Source: Bryobacterales bacterium
GTDB lineage: Bacteria; Acidobacteriota; Terriglobia; Bryobacterales; Bryobacteraceae
DNA length: 7,421 bases
NCBI GenBank assembly: GCA_025456495.1
Contig: JALOKO010000180.1
Coordinates: 1 to 7,421, forward strand
Direction: 5' to 3'
Shown here: positions 1 through 5,362 of the stretch, piece by piece
Layout of the letters: each line of letters opens with the position of its first letter
Position numbering within the stretch: the first letter of the stretch is position 1
Notes under the pieces: model-generated
Database searches by the model: none
Seen by the model: the letters and a program-made list of their open reading frames with translations, nothing else
Told to the model about the DNA's origin: nothing
Position numbers and translations under genes: made by a program

Positions 1-1412
1 CCTCCGGCAACTGCAGCGAAGAACCCATCGCGCGCGATAACCGGGAAGCCCTTGGGAGGCTGGCTGGGCTGGCGGACGCCTTTCTGTTGCACGACCGGGA
101 GATCCACGTGGTCGCCGACGATAGCGTCGTTCGTGTGTTCCGGGGCAGGGAATTGCCATTGCGCCGTTCACGGGGCTATGCGCCGTTGCCGGTGGTGCTT
201 CCCACGGACGGACCGGCCGTGCTGGCTGTGGGTGGTGAGTTGAAGGCTGCCTTCTGTGTCACCAAAGGAGCCAGTGCCTATATCAGCCAACACATTGGCG
301 ATCTGGGCAACATGGAAACCCAGGAGGCCTTCGAACGCGCGCTACGGCACTTTCTGGTCCTGTTCCGGGTGGTGCCGCGGGCGGTGATCTGCGATGCGCA
401 TCCGGGCTACCTGTCCTCTCGTTGGGCGCGCGCATATGCGGCTGCACACCAATTGCCGCTACTTGCGGTGCAGCACCATCGAGCGCATGTGGCGTCCCTG
501 ATGGCTGAACATGGGCTATCGATGGACGCGCCGCTGTTGGGCGTCGCGCTGGATGGCACGGGCTATGGCGACGACGGCGCGATCTGGGGTGGGGAATTCC
601 TGCGTGTTGGTCGCGGCGGGATGAGGCGTATCGCGCACCTGCGCTACCTGCCACTGCCGGGTGGGGATGCCGCCATTCGGCATCCCTGGCGTTGCGCCGT
701 GTCGCATCTGCGCGAGGCAGGCTTTGCCTTGGAACTGGTCGCCCGGCTTCTAGGCGGACACGAAGCGGACTTGCCGTTGCTGTGGCGACAATTGGAGCGC
801 GGTTTGCTGTGCGTGCCCACCAGCAGTGCGGGGCGACTGTTCGATGCGGTGGCCGCTGTGTTGGGGCTACGGCACTCGGTTCGCTTTGAGGCCCAGGCAG
901 CCATGCAACTGGAGGCGCTCTGTCGCAGTCTGCCACCGCAGGACCCCTATCCGGTGGAGATTGTCGCAGCCGACGCGACCTCCAACCCGGAGTCACCACT
1001 GGTGCTGGACCCACGACCCCTCTGGCGCGCCTTGGTGGCTGATCGCCTTGCCGGGGTCGCGCCTTCCCTGCTTGCCGCGCGTTTCCATGCATCCCTTGCC
1101 CAAGCCGTGCTGGAAGTGGCCCGAATGGAGCGCGACCGCCGGGGCACGCAGCGTGTGGGCCTTACCGGCGGCGTCTTCCAGAACCTGCGGCTGCTGGAGG
1201 AAACCGTCGATCGCCTGCACGGAGACGGCTTTGCCGTGCTGCACCATCAGTTGGTTCCGCCGAACGATGGCGGTTTGGCGCTGGGGCAGGCTTGGTTGGG
1301 TCGCCTTGCATTGGCGGAAGCCCAAGCGGGCGGCGCCGGTCTTGGTGGCGCCTGGACGGACGATGCCTGGACGGACGGCGCCTGGACGGATGGCGCGGCG
1401 CCGCTGCGCTGA
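1..1412 (+). CDS. hypF: Carbamoyltransferase HypF, C-terminal 469 residues (5' end cut by window)
   Basis: HypF converts carbamoyl phosphate to carbamoyl-adenylate and passes the carbamoyl group to the C-terminal Cys of HypE, giving the cyanide ligands of [NiFe] hydrogenases in the cytoplasm. Reading frame 3 is open from the left edge, so the true start lies upstream; the family is about 750 aa and its acylphosphatase and zinc-finger parts are missing here. Visible residues (counted from base 3) begin in the end of the YrdC-like domain: SGNCSEEPI at 1-9 and DDSVVR at 39-44. The Kae1-like domain follows: SQHIGDLGNMET at 95-106, metal-ligand histidines in QHHRAH at 157-162, LDGTGYGDDG at 183-192, GLTGGVFQN at 386-394 and PPNDGGLALGQ at 419-429. 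Normal HypF proteins end soon after the last motif. This one has an added Ala/Gly-rich tail with three AWTD(D/G) repeats at 450-464. No other hyp or hydrogenase gene lies in the window. Confidence 0.96.
   Translation, partial: SGNCSEEPIARDNREALGRLAGLADAFLLHDREIHVVADDSVVRVFRGRELPLRRSRGYAPLPVVLPTDGPAVLAVGGELKAAFCVTKGASAYISQHIGDLGNMETQEAFERALRHFLVLFRVVPRAVICDAHPGYLSSRWARAYAAAHQLPLLAVQHHRAHVASLMAEHGLSMDAPLLGVALDGTGYGDDGAIWGGEFLRVGRGGMRRIAHLRYLPLPGGDAAIRHPWRCAVSHLREAGFALELVARLLGGHEADLPLLWRQLERGLLCVPTSSAGRLFDAVAAVLGLRHSVRFEAQAAMQLEALCRSLPPQDPYPVEIVAADATSNPESPLVLDPRPLWRALVADRLAGVAPSLLAARFHASLAQAVLEVARMERDRRGTQRVGLTGGVFQNLRLLEETVDRLHGDGFAVLHHQLVPPNDGGLALGQAWLGRLALAEAQAGGAGLGGAWTDDAWTDGAWTDGAAPLR
1350..1394 (+). 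repeat. Three 15-bp tandem repeats in the hypF 3' end
   Basis: Three head-to-tail copies of gcctggacgga(c/t)g(a/g)(t/c) start at 1350, 1365 and 1380, differing at only a few bases. They are in frame and encode AWTDD, AWTDG and AWTDG, followed by AAPLR and the stop. They lie beyond the last conserved HypF motif. Confidence 0.9.
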
Positions 1413-1438
1413 GCGCGGTCGGCATACAATGGGGGACC

Positions 1439-2614
1439 ATGAGCCCATCCCAAACCGCCCCGTTGACGCGACGACGCGTCCTGCAGCGAACCGGCATTCT
1501 GGCGGTGGGCGGGGGCTTGTGGGCTGGCGCACTGCGGGCGGCAGGCGCACCGGTCGCGACGGTTCTGGAAGTGCGCACCATCTCTCCGCAACCGGAGGTG
1601 TTTCACGGCTGGCCGACGCTCATCCGGCGCTCCAACGGGGAACTGGTGGCGGCGTGGTCAGGTGGGCGGGAGGGGCACGTCTGTCCCTTTGGCCGCGTGG
1701 AACTGATGTGCTCAAGAGACGAAGGCCTTTCCTGGAGTTGGCCGCGGACGGTGATGGATACACCCATCGATGACCGGGACGCCGGTCTGCTGGAAACGCC
1801 CTCCGGCGCGCTGTTGGTGACCACCTTCACCTCTGTGGTCTACGAACGTTTGCTCGCCGAGGCAAAGGACTGGGACCCCCAGCGCCTGGAACGCTGGAAC
1901 GCCGTGCAGCGGGCCACCACGCAGCAGCAGCGGCAAGCGCTTACCGGCGCCTGGATGCTGCGCAGCACGGATGGCGGATTCACGTGGCAGGCGCCATTTC
2001 GGGTGCCGGTCACCAGTCCGCACGGGCCCTTCGCGCTGCGCGATGGACGCCTGCTGTATCCCGGTAAGGAGTATCCGGGAGGCGAGCAGGGAATTGGCGT
2101 CTGCGTTTCCACCGACGACGGCCGCACATGGCGCTGGCTGTCCCGCATCCCCACCCGTCCTGGCGACACTGCGGTGGATTACCATGAACTCCACGGCGTG
2201 GAAGTGCGCCCGGGCCAGCTCTTGGTGCATATTCGCAACCATAACGAAGCGAACCGCATGGAGACGCTGCAGACCGAATCGCAGGATGGCGGCCTAACCT
2301 GGACGGAGCCCCATTCGATTGGGGTTTGGGGGTTGCCCTCGCACCTGCTGCAACTGCGGGACGGGCGGCTGCTGATGAGCTACAGTCACCGGCGCCCTCC
2401 GCGTGGTAACCAGGCGCGCGTGAGCGAAGACGGTGGCAGGACGTGGTCACAGCCCCTGTTGCTTTCCGACGATGGGGTGGCTGACCTTGGCTACCCCTCC
2501 ACCGTCGAACTGCCCACCGGCGAACTGCTCAGCCTGTGGTACGAGGTGCGCCCCGAAGCCGCCCAATCGCATCGCAAGGCCGTCCTGCGCTTGGCGCGAT
2601 GGCGGCTCGGCTAG
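1439..2614 (+). CDS. Tat-exported sialidase-family protein with five Asp boxes (BNR repeats)
   Basis: A 391-aa six-bladed beta-propeller of the sialidase superfamily (BNR_2-like), probably an exported glycosidase; whether it cleaves sialic acid is not shown. The start at 1439 places a twin-arginine signal at T10-R11-R12-R13-V14-L15-Q16, followed by a hydrophobic stretch and likely cleavage near residue 37. Five S-x-D-x-G-x-(S/T)-W boxes are present at 92-99, 176-183, 224-231, 281-288 and 329-336. Candidate catalytic residues are R63/R64, Asp in DDRD (111-114), E250 or E255, R266 in HIRNH, the Arg cluster at 318-327, and Tyr352 in GYPS. The open frame extends 49 codons upstream into hypF, but that part would place the Tat signal internally, so it is rejected. 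The gene starts 26 bases after hypF. The only purine run before the ATG (GGGGGA, 1431-1436) is too close to be a good ribosome binding site. Confidence 0.9.
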   Translation: MSPSQTAPLTRRRVLQRTGILAVGGGLWAGALRAAGAPVATVLEVRTISPQPEVFHGWPTLIRRSNGELVAAWSGGREGHVCPFGRVELMCSRDEGLSWSWPRTVMDTPIDDRDAGLLETPSGALLVTTFTSVVYERLLAEAKDWDPQRLERWNAVQRATTQQQRQALTGAWMLRSTDGGFTWQAPFRVPVTSPHGPFALRDGRLLYPGKEYPGGEQGIGVCVSTDDGRTWRWLSRIPTRPGDTAVDYHELHGVEVRPGQLLVHIRNHNEANRMETLQTESQDGGLTWTEPHSIGVWGLPSHLLQLRDGRLLMSYSHRRPPRGNQARVSEDGGRTWSQPLLLSDDGVADLGYPSTVELPTGELLSLWYEVRPEAAQSHRKAVLRLARWRLG

Positions 2615-2621
2615 CCGATGT

Positions 2622-2672
2622 ACACGTCCCGCCAATCGCGAGCGGCGATCCGCTAAGGGGTCCCGGACGTGT
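2622..2672. repeat. Nested inverted repeat after the sialidase gene
   Basis: ACACGTCC (2622-2629) and GGACGTGT (2665-2672) are perfect 8-bp complements. Between them AGCGG (2641-2645) and CCGCT (2650-2654) form a second stem with a four-base loop CGAT. The element begins eight bases after the stop codon. It could help end the upstream transcript, but no T tract follows. Confidence 0.5.
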
Positions 2673-2882
2673 GAGATGTTCCGCGTAAAGGCTTAAGAGT
2701 TATCTGAAAAACTATAGCTATCGCGGTAAAGCCGTTAGGGATACAACGGAATCAATGTGTAACGAAAAGTACTATAAGCTCTAGACCGTGCTAGTCCCAT
2801 TAAAATCGCGTAAGATTAGGGCCTCAATCCGTTGCCCGGTTCCGAGTGGGTGATGTGAATTGCGAAATCCTGATGTTTCAGT

Positions 2883-2888
2883 GAGGGG
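2883..2888 (+). promoter_or_regulatory. Ribosome binding site of the PEP-CTERM gene
   Basis: GAGGGG ends three bases before the ATG at 2892, putting its GAGG core at a usable distance. It supports this ATG as the start, together with the signal peptide that follows directly. Confidence 0.6.
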
Positions 2889-2891
2889 CCG

Positions 2892-3719
2892 ATGAACACG
2901 AGATCTTTCTTGAGTTGGAAGTGTGGGCTGCTGGTGCTGGGTCTGGCGGTTTTTTGTGGTCACGCGTTGGCAAGCACCATCGATGTCACCATCAATGGGA
3001 CGCACGCGATCTTTCTGGCGGGACGCACCGACATCACCATTCCCGATGCCAGTGCGCCATGGCCGGCGGTGGGCGACCTGCCGGGAACCTTTCTGGTGCG
3101 GCACGGATCCCCGACGCCCGAGGAAGCCCAGGAGCAGTTTCCGCCCATGATTGGCGTCTCCGGGGGGGATGTGATTCGGGCTCTTGACCCCGCGGTGGGC
3201 GGCATCAACTTTTTCCGTGGGTTCGGGCCGCCATTTTTTGGGCCTGCCGGGAACGGCGTGAGCGGCAGCAACTTGAATCCATTGGGGGGCATTAGCGGCT
3301 ATGTCGGGCCGCAGGGCGCCTTGGTGGGTGTGTTCCTGGATGACAGCGTGCCGCTGAGTGGGCCGCCCGCGACCTTGAATTTCAACCCTGGTGGCTTGGG
3401 AACGGACTTCCTGGCGCTAAACCCGCTGCTGGGACAAATCTTCTACATCGGAACGGGCCTCACCAGCAGCAATGAGTTCCGCCAGTACGTGGCTCCGACG
3501 GGGGCGACGCGGCTTTTCCTGGGCATCCCGGACGGCTTTGGTTTCATAGGGGCACCGGGGGCCTATGACGACAACGACGGCTCCTACCGGATTCGGATCG
3601 GCATCAACTCGGTTCCTGATCCTGATCCCGGTCAGGTTCCTGAGCCGGGCACGATGCTGTCTGTGCTGGCCGGGATGGGCCTGGTGGTGGTGTTGCGCCG
3701 GCACAAGCGCGTTGCGTAG
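2892..3719 (+). CDS. PEP-CTERM sorting-domain protein with PA-IL/LecA-like body
   Basis: A 275-aa exported protein. The N-terminal signal peptide (residues 1-27, hydrophobic 12-22, cleavage probably after ALA) is followed by a body of about 210 residues and a textbook PEP-CTERM tail: VPEP at 249-252, a hydrophobic helix about 255-268 and a basic end RRHKR at 269-273. PEP-CTERM tails are known to be recognised by an exosortase that cuts and transfers the protein to the cell surface or extracellular matrix; no exosortase is in the window. The body starts with FLAGRTDITIP (41-51) and ends in GATRLFLGIPDGFGF (204-218) and AYDDNDGSYRIRI (224-236). This arrangement resembles the calcium-binding C-terminal part of the PA-IL (LecA) galactose lectin fold; similarity is from recalled family patterns, not a search. 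Carbohydrate binding is inferred. It has its own ribosome binding site and a strong hairpin after its stop, suggesting a single-gene transcript. Confidence 0.9.
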   Translation: MNTRSFLSWKCGLLVLGLAVFCGHALASTIDVTINGTHAIFLAGRTDITIPDASAPWPAVGDLPGTFLVRHGSPTPEEAQEQFPPMIGVSGGDVIRALDPAVGGINFFRGFGPPFFGPAGNGVSGSNLNPLGGISGYVGPQGALVGVFLDDSVPLSGPPATLNFNPGGLGTDFLALNPLLGQIFYIGTGLTSSNEFRQYVAPTGATRLFLGIPDGFGFIGAPGAYDDNDGSYRIRIGINSVPDPDPGQVPEPGTMLSVLAGMGLVVVLRRHKRVA

Positions 3720-3737
3720 GCGCGACGGATGGGAAAC

Positions 3738-3780
3738 GGCGCAGGGCAGGGGCCACCTTGAGCGTGTCCCTGCCCGCGCC
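3738..3780 (+). terminator. Strong hairpin after the PEP-CTERM gene
   Basis: GGCGC (3738-3742) plus GGGCAGGG (3744-3751) pair with CCCTGCCC (3768-3775) plus GCGCC (3776-3780), giving 13 base pairs with one bulged A at 3743. CAC/GTG inside the loop can add three more pairs. It starts 18 bases after the stop codon. No T run follows, so it may act with Rho or as an RNA-stabilising end rather than as a classical intrinsic terminator. Confidence 0.65.
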
Positions 3781-3789
3781 AAATCACAC

Positions 3790-3862
3790 CGATTCTGTTT
3801 CGGGGCTTCGCGTGGCGACAGCGGCGGCGCCTTGTCAGGGTAGGCACGCGAAACAAGAATCG
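3790..3862. repeat. Long imperfect inverted repeat (73 bases)
   Basis: The arm CGATTCTGTTTCG (3790-3802) matches CGAAACAAGAATCG (3849-3862) in reverse complement with one extra A at 3855, a 13-bp stem. TTCGCGTG (3807-3814) is perfectly complementary to CACGCGAA (3845-3852), which overlaps the outer arm, so two alternative foldings compete. GACA/TGTC (3817-3820/3833-3836) can close the inside. It lies just beyond the terminator-like hairpin of the PEP-CTERM gene. Confidence 0.75.
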
Positions 3863-4079
3863 TCGCTAAGAATTCTTCCGCAATGATGCGGATTTCGCTA
3901 TGATTTGCCGTTCTTTGGCTAGTACTGGAGCATCTAGTAGGTAATGGTTTCTACTGGGGTTGCCGATATCCCTTGTCGTAGTACTGATCCTGCTCGCCGT
4001 TCAAGACGAAGCGCAGCCAGCCGAGCTGCGCACGAAACGAAGCGCGCCGGGATCTGGTCTCTGAGAAGCGATTTCGGAA
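3863..4079. promoter_or_regulatory. Non-coding leader/promoter region upstream of the small membrane protein
   Basis: I see no supportable gene here. It contains the 10-bp palindrome AAGAATTCTT (3868-3877), a hairpin TCCGCA/TGCGGA (3877-3882/3887-3892), a good -10-like hexamer TATGAT (3899-3904) without a clear -35, and three copies of TACTG(G/A) at 3923, 3952 and 3982. A further hairpin, annotated separately, lies closer to the start codon. If TATGAT is the promoter, the leader would be nearly 190 bases long. Confidence 0.4.
4011..4031 (+). repeat. Hairpin flanked by direct repeats in the leader of the small gene
   Basis: GCGCAGC (4011-4017) and GCTGCGC (4025-4031) form a perfect 7-bp stem with a seven-base loop. 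ACGAAGCGC occurs twice, at 4006-4014 and 4037-4045, so the first copy overlaps the stem. The structure sits about 63 bases upstream of the ATG at 4095. Confidence 0.6.
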
Positions 4080-4085
4080 AAGGAG
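4080..4085 (+). promoter_or_regulatory. Ribosome binding site AAGGAG of the small membrane protein
   Basis: AAGGAG ends nine bases before the ATG at 4095. It is one of the two best Shine-Dalgarno matches in the window and is the main evidence that this short frame is a real gene. Confidence 0.8.
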
Positions 4086-4094
4086 TGCATCCAG

Positions 4095-4304
4095 ATGTCC
4101 ACCAAGCGATTCTGGTTGTTCGCGGCGATGTTGCTGGTTTTTGCTGAGGGCTCTCGCGCCTCAGCGGCAGGTTCGGGACATTCCGCTCCCATGCCCGGTA
4201 TGGTGAAGTTGGGCAGTCTGGAATTCACTGAGGCGCAACTGCTGATGCTGATGGTTTACGGTTTCCTGCTGGCCGTAATGCTGCGCCGCCGGATCGTGGG
4301 CTAA
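4095..4304 (+). CDS. Small secreted or single-pass membrane protein, unknown function
   Basis: I do not recognise this 69-aa protein. It has a signal-peptide-like start (basic K4-R5, hydrophobic 7-17, ASAA at 22-25), a short polar segment about 26-44 containing HSAPMPGM, and a second hydrophobic helix at about 47-63 ended by RRR at 64-66. If the first segment is cleaved, the product would be a mature peptide of roughly 45 residues anchored by its C-terminus. The C-terminal plan, a helix followed by an arginine cluster, is that of a sorting tail, but the PEP motif is absent. An AAGGAG site at nine bases and a hairpin one base after the stop support a real gene. It follows a PEP-CTERM gene but is separated from it by 375 bases and a strong hairpin, so it is probably transcribed separately. 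Confidence 0.75.
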   Translation: MSTKRFWLFAAMLLVFAEGSRASAAGSGHSAPMPGMVKLGSLEFTEAQLLMLMVYGFLLAVMLRRRIVG

Positions 4305-4305
4305 C

Positions 4306-4329
4306 GCTTCGGCGCACCCGCATCGAAGC
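4306..4329 (+). terminator. Hairpin directly after the small gene
   Basis: GCTTCG (4306-4311) pairs perfectly with CGAAGC (4324-4329), and GCG/CGC (4312-4314/4319-4321) extend the stem inward with a two-base bulge. It begins one base after the TAA stop. The downstream sequence is only mildly T-rich. Confidence 0.55.
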
Positions 4330-4403
4330 CTGGTTGCTTGTCGCCCCCCAACACTCTGATTGGCGGGCTCGCCCTGGCTGGTCGGGCTGCGACGCTGGCC
4401 ATC

Positions 4404-4441
4404 GCCCGGCCCCAATCCGCGGTTGCGGGTGAGGGCCGGGC
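4404..4441. terminator. Strong GC-rich hairpin between convergent genes
   Basis: GCCCGGCCC (4404-4412) and GGGCCGGGC (4433-4441) are perfect 9-bp complements, with an inner stem CCGC/GCGG (4417-4420/4425-4428) in the loop. It stands near the middle of the 249-base gap between the + strand small gene and the - strand secreted-protein gene. A smaller hairpin GCCTGC/GCAGGC (4451-4466) follows. The position suggests a two-way block to transcription; there is no T tract on either side. I see no gene in 4305-4553. Confidence 0.55.
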
Positions 4442-4542
4442 TGCCAGGACGCCTGCGCCGGCAGGCATCCGAGCGGATGTGGTGGTGACTCCCCTATGTC
4501 GAGTGGGGCGGGTTCATGGAGGAACCAGGTTGCGCGGGAACG

Positions 4543-4558
4543 GGTAGCCGTGGCTACC
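4543..4558 (-). repeat. Short hairpin overlapping the stop of the secreted-protein gene
   Basis: GGTAGCC (4543-4549) and GGCTACC (4552-4558) are perfect 7-bp complements separated by two bases. The right arm contains the stop codon of the - strand gene. A terminator role is possible but unsupported by a T tract. Confidence 0.4.
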
Positions 4559-5333
4559 GCGTTTCCAGCATTTCCTTTGGCTTGAACTTCGCGCTGAGCT
4601 TCAGGGGTCCCATCCGGGTTTCGAACAGCACGGATTTGGTTTTCGCGGTGAAGTCCGTTTGCTTGGGGAAGTAGAACAGGGTGATGCGCTCTGTTCCGCT
4701 CATTACCGTCTCAATGCGCTCGGGCGCTAGGGTCGCGCCATCGATGGTGAGGGTGCTGTTTTCTTTCAATTGCTGCTGCATGCGCTGACGGGCCGCCGCC
4801 ATCTGCTCCGCGGTGGGTCCTTCGCCGGGGGACGCGCCCGCCCGGTTGCCTGGCGGTCGCATGCCGGGTCCTCCGCCGGGTCCTGCTTGTAACCCCATGA
4901 CAGCCAGGATGTGATGCGTGGGCTGAGTGTCCAATTGCCGCTGGAGCTCCGGGGCAGCGGAGCTTTCGCGCAATTGCGCCGCCCGCACCATCGCCTGGCG
5001 GATGGGCAAGGCGCTTTGCCACATGACGTACGCACTGGGTGGCTGGGGAGCGCCCATGCCGCCGCCGGGAGCGCCCATGCCGCCGCCGGGAGCGCCCATG
5101 CCGCCGCCGGGAGCGCCCATGCCGCCGGGAGCGCCCATGCGTGCGCCGCCGGGCATGTTCGAGAAATCCAAACTCACATCGGCGCTACGCACCCACGGAG
5201 AATCTCCCAGCATCTTCTCCACCTCTTTTTCTGTCCACTGGCCGTAGGGCTTGGCGGTCCAGAAGGGTGCGGCCAACAGGCTACCGCCAAGAAGCGCGGT
5301 AGCCAGGATAGGAATCAGCGTTCGTTGGGTCAT
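4554..5333 (-). CDS. Secreted protein with Gly/Met/Pro-rich repeats, unknown function (acidobacterial-type)
   Basis: A 259-aa protein with a signal peptide (residues 1-22, MTQRTLIP then a hydrophobic run to LLAA). The ATG at 5333 is preferred over the in-frame ATG at 5351, because AAGGAG (5343-5348) sits nine bases before the former and lies inside the codons of the latter. The N-terminal block PYGQWTEKEVEKMLGDSPWV (29-48), the block YVMWQSALPIRQA (102-114) and the C-terminal block TKSVLFETRMGPLKLS (232-247) resemble conserved segments of uncharacterised exported proteins common in Acidobacteria; I know no assigned function. Between the first two blocks lies a tract of GAPGGGM repeats (about 61-96), and a second Gly/Pro-rich segment covers about 150-172. 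It follows the TonB-dependent receptor gene by 29 bases on the same strand, so the two are probably co-transcribed and the protein is a periplasmic candidate partner of the receptor. Confidence 0.88.
   Translation of the reverse strand: MTQRTLIPILATALLGGSLLAAPFWTAKPYGQWTEKEVEKMLGDSPWVRSADVSLDFSNMPGGARMGAPGGMGAPGGGMGAPGGGMGAPGGGMGAPQPPSAYVMWQSALPIRQAMVRAAQLRESSAAPELQRQLDTQPTHHILAVMGLQAGPGGGPGMRPPGNRAGASPGEGPTAEQMAAARQRMQQQLKENSTLTIDGATLAPERIETVMSGTERITLFYFPKQTDFTAKTKSVLFETRMGPLKLSAKFKPKEMLETR
5048..5139 (-). repeat. 21-bp in-frame tandem repeats encoding GAPGGGM
   Basis: The motif gagcgcccatg starts at 5048, 5069, 5090, 5111 and 5129. Spacings are 21, 21, 21 and 18 bases, and the 21-bp units are identical in DNA sequence. 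On the - strand they encode heptads of Gly-Ala-Pro-Gly-Gly-Gly-Met in the secreted protein. All length differences are multiples of three, so the frame is kept. Confidence 0.95.
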
Positions 5334-5342
5334 GGAAAGATA

Positions 5343-5348
5343 CTCCTT
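5343..5348 (-). promoter_or_regulatory. Ribosome binding site AAGGAG deciding the start at 5333
   Basis: On the - strand AAGGAG is followed by nine bases and then ATG (5333-5331). The upstream in-frame ATG (5351-5349) directly abuts this site, has no good site of its own and would add six residues before the signal peptide. Confidence 0.8.
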
Positions 5349-5362
5349 CATCCGAATGCAGC

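Larger units (their letters stand above)
2615..2891. other. AT-richer intergenic spacer between sialidase and PEP-CTERM genes
   Basis: No plausible gene lies in these 277 bases. From about 2690 to 2820 the sequence is visibly poorer in G+C than the flanking genes, as expected for a promoter region. It contains a nested inverted repeat near its start, an 8-bp palindrome ATAGCTAT (2714-2721), a hairpin CCGTT/AACGG (2732-2736/2745-2749), and -10-like hexamers TATAAG (2773-2778) and TAAGAT (2811-2816). None of the hexamers has a convincing -35 at normal spacing. I do not recognise a known riboswitch. Confidence 0.6.

Noticed and set aside
283..1092. 269-codon open frame on the - strand opposite hypF
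   Set aside because: It is antisense to conserved HypF motifs, is Arg/Pro-rich and shows no domain features; it is a composition artefact.
826..1773. Long + strand frame across the hypF/sialidase junction
   Set aside because: It overlaps two confidently assigned genes in another frame, and its translation is rich in Trp, Arg and Cys without any motif.
2675..2760. Possible cyclic-di-GMP (GEMM) or other known riboswitch
   Set aside because: A GGTAAAGCC-like string is present, but the conserved GEMM core sequences and the two-stem layout are not.
2846..2864. Possible sigma-54 promoter (GG ... TTGC) before the PEP-CTERM gene, tempting because some PEP-CTERM genes use sigma-54
   Set aside because: The distance between the GG and GC dinucleotides is 11 bases, not the required 10, and the rest of the -24 consensus is absent.
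3944..4147. 67-codon frame starting at ATG 3944
   Set aside because: It has no ribosome binding site and overlaps the better-supported small gene at 4095. Its product is Arg/Ser-rich with no signal.
4338..4547. 69-codon frame in the convergent intergenic gap
   Set aside because: It has a non-ATG start without a ribosome binding site and runs through strong hairpins; the product is a low-complexity Ala/Arg/Gly stretch.
5048..5139. CRISPR-like array
   Set aside because: The repeats are directly adjacent with no spacers and encode an in-frame heptapeptide, so they are a coding tandem repeat.
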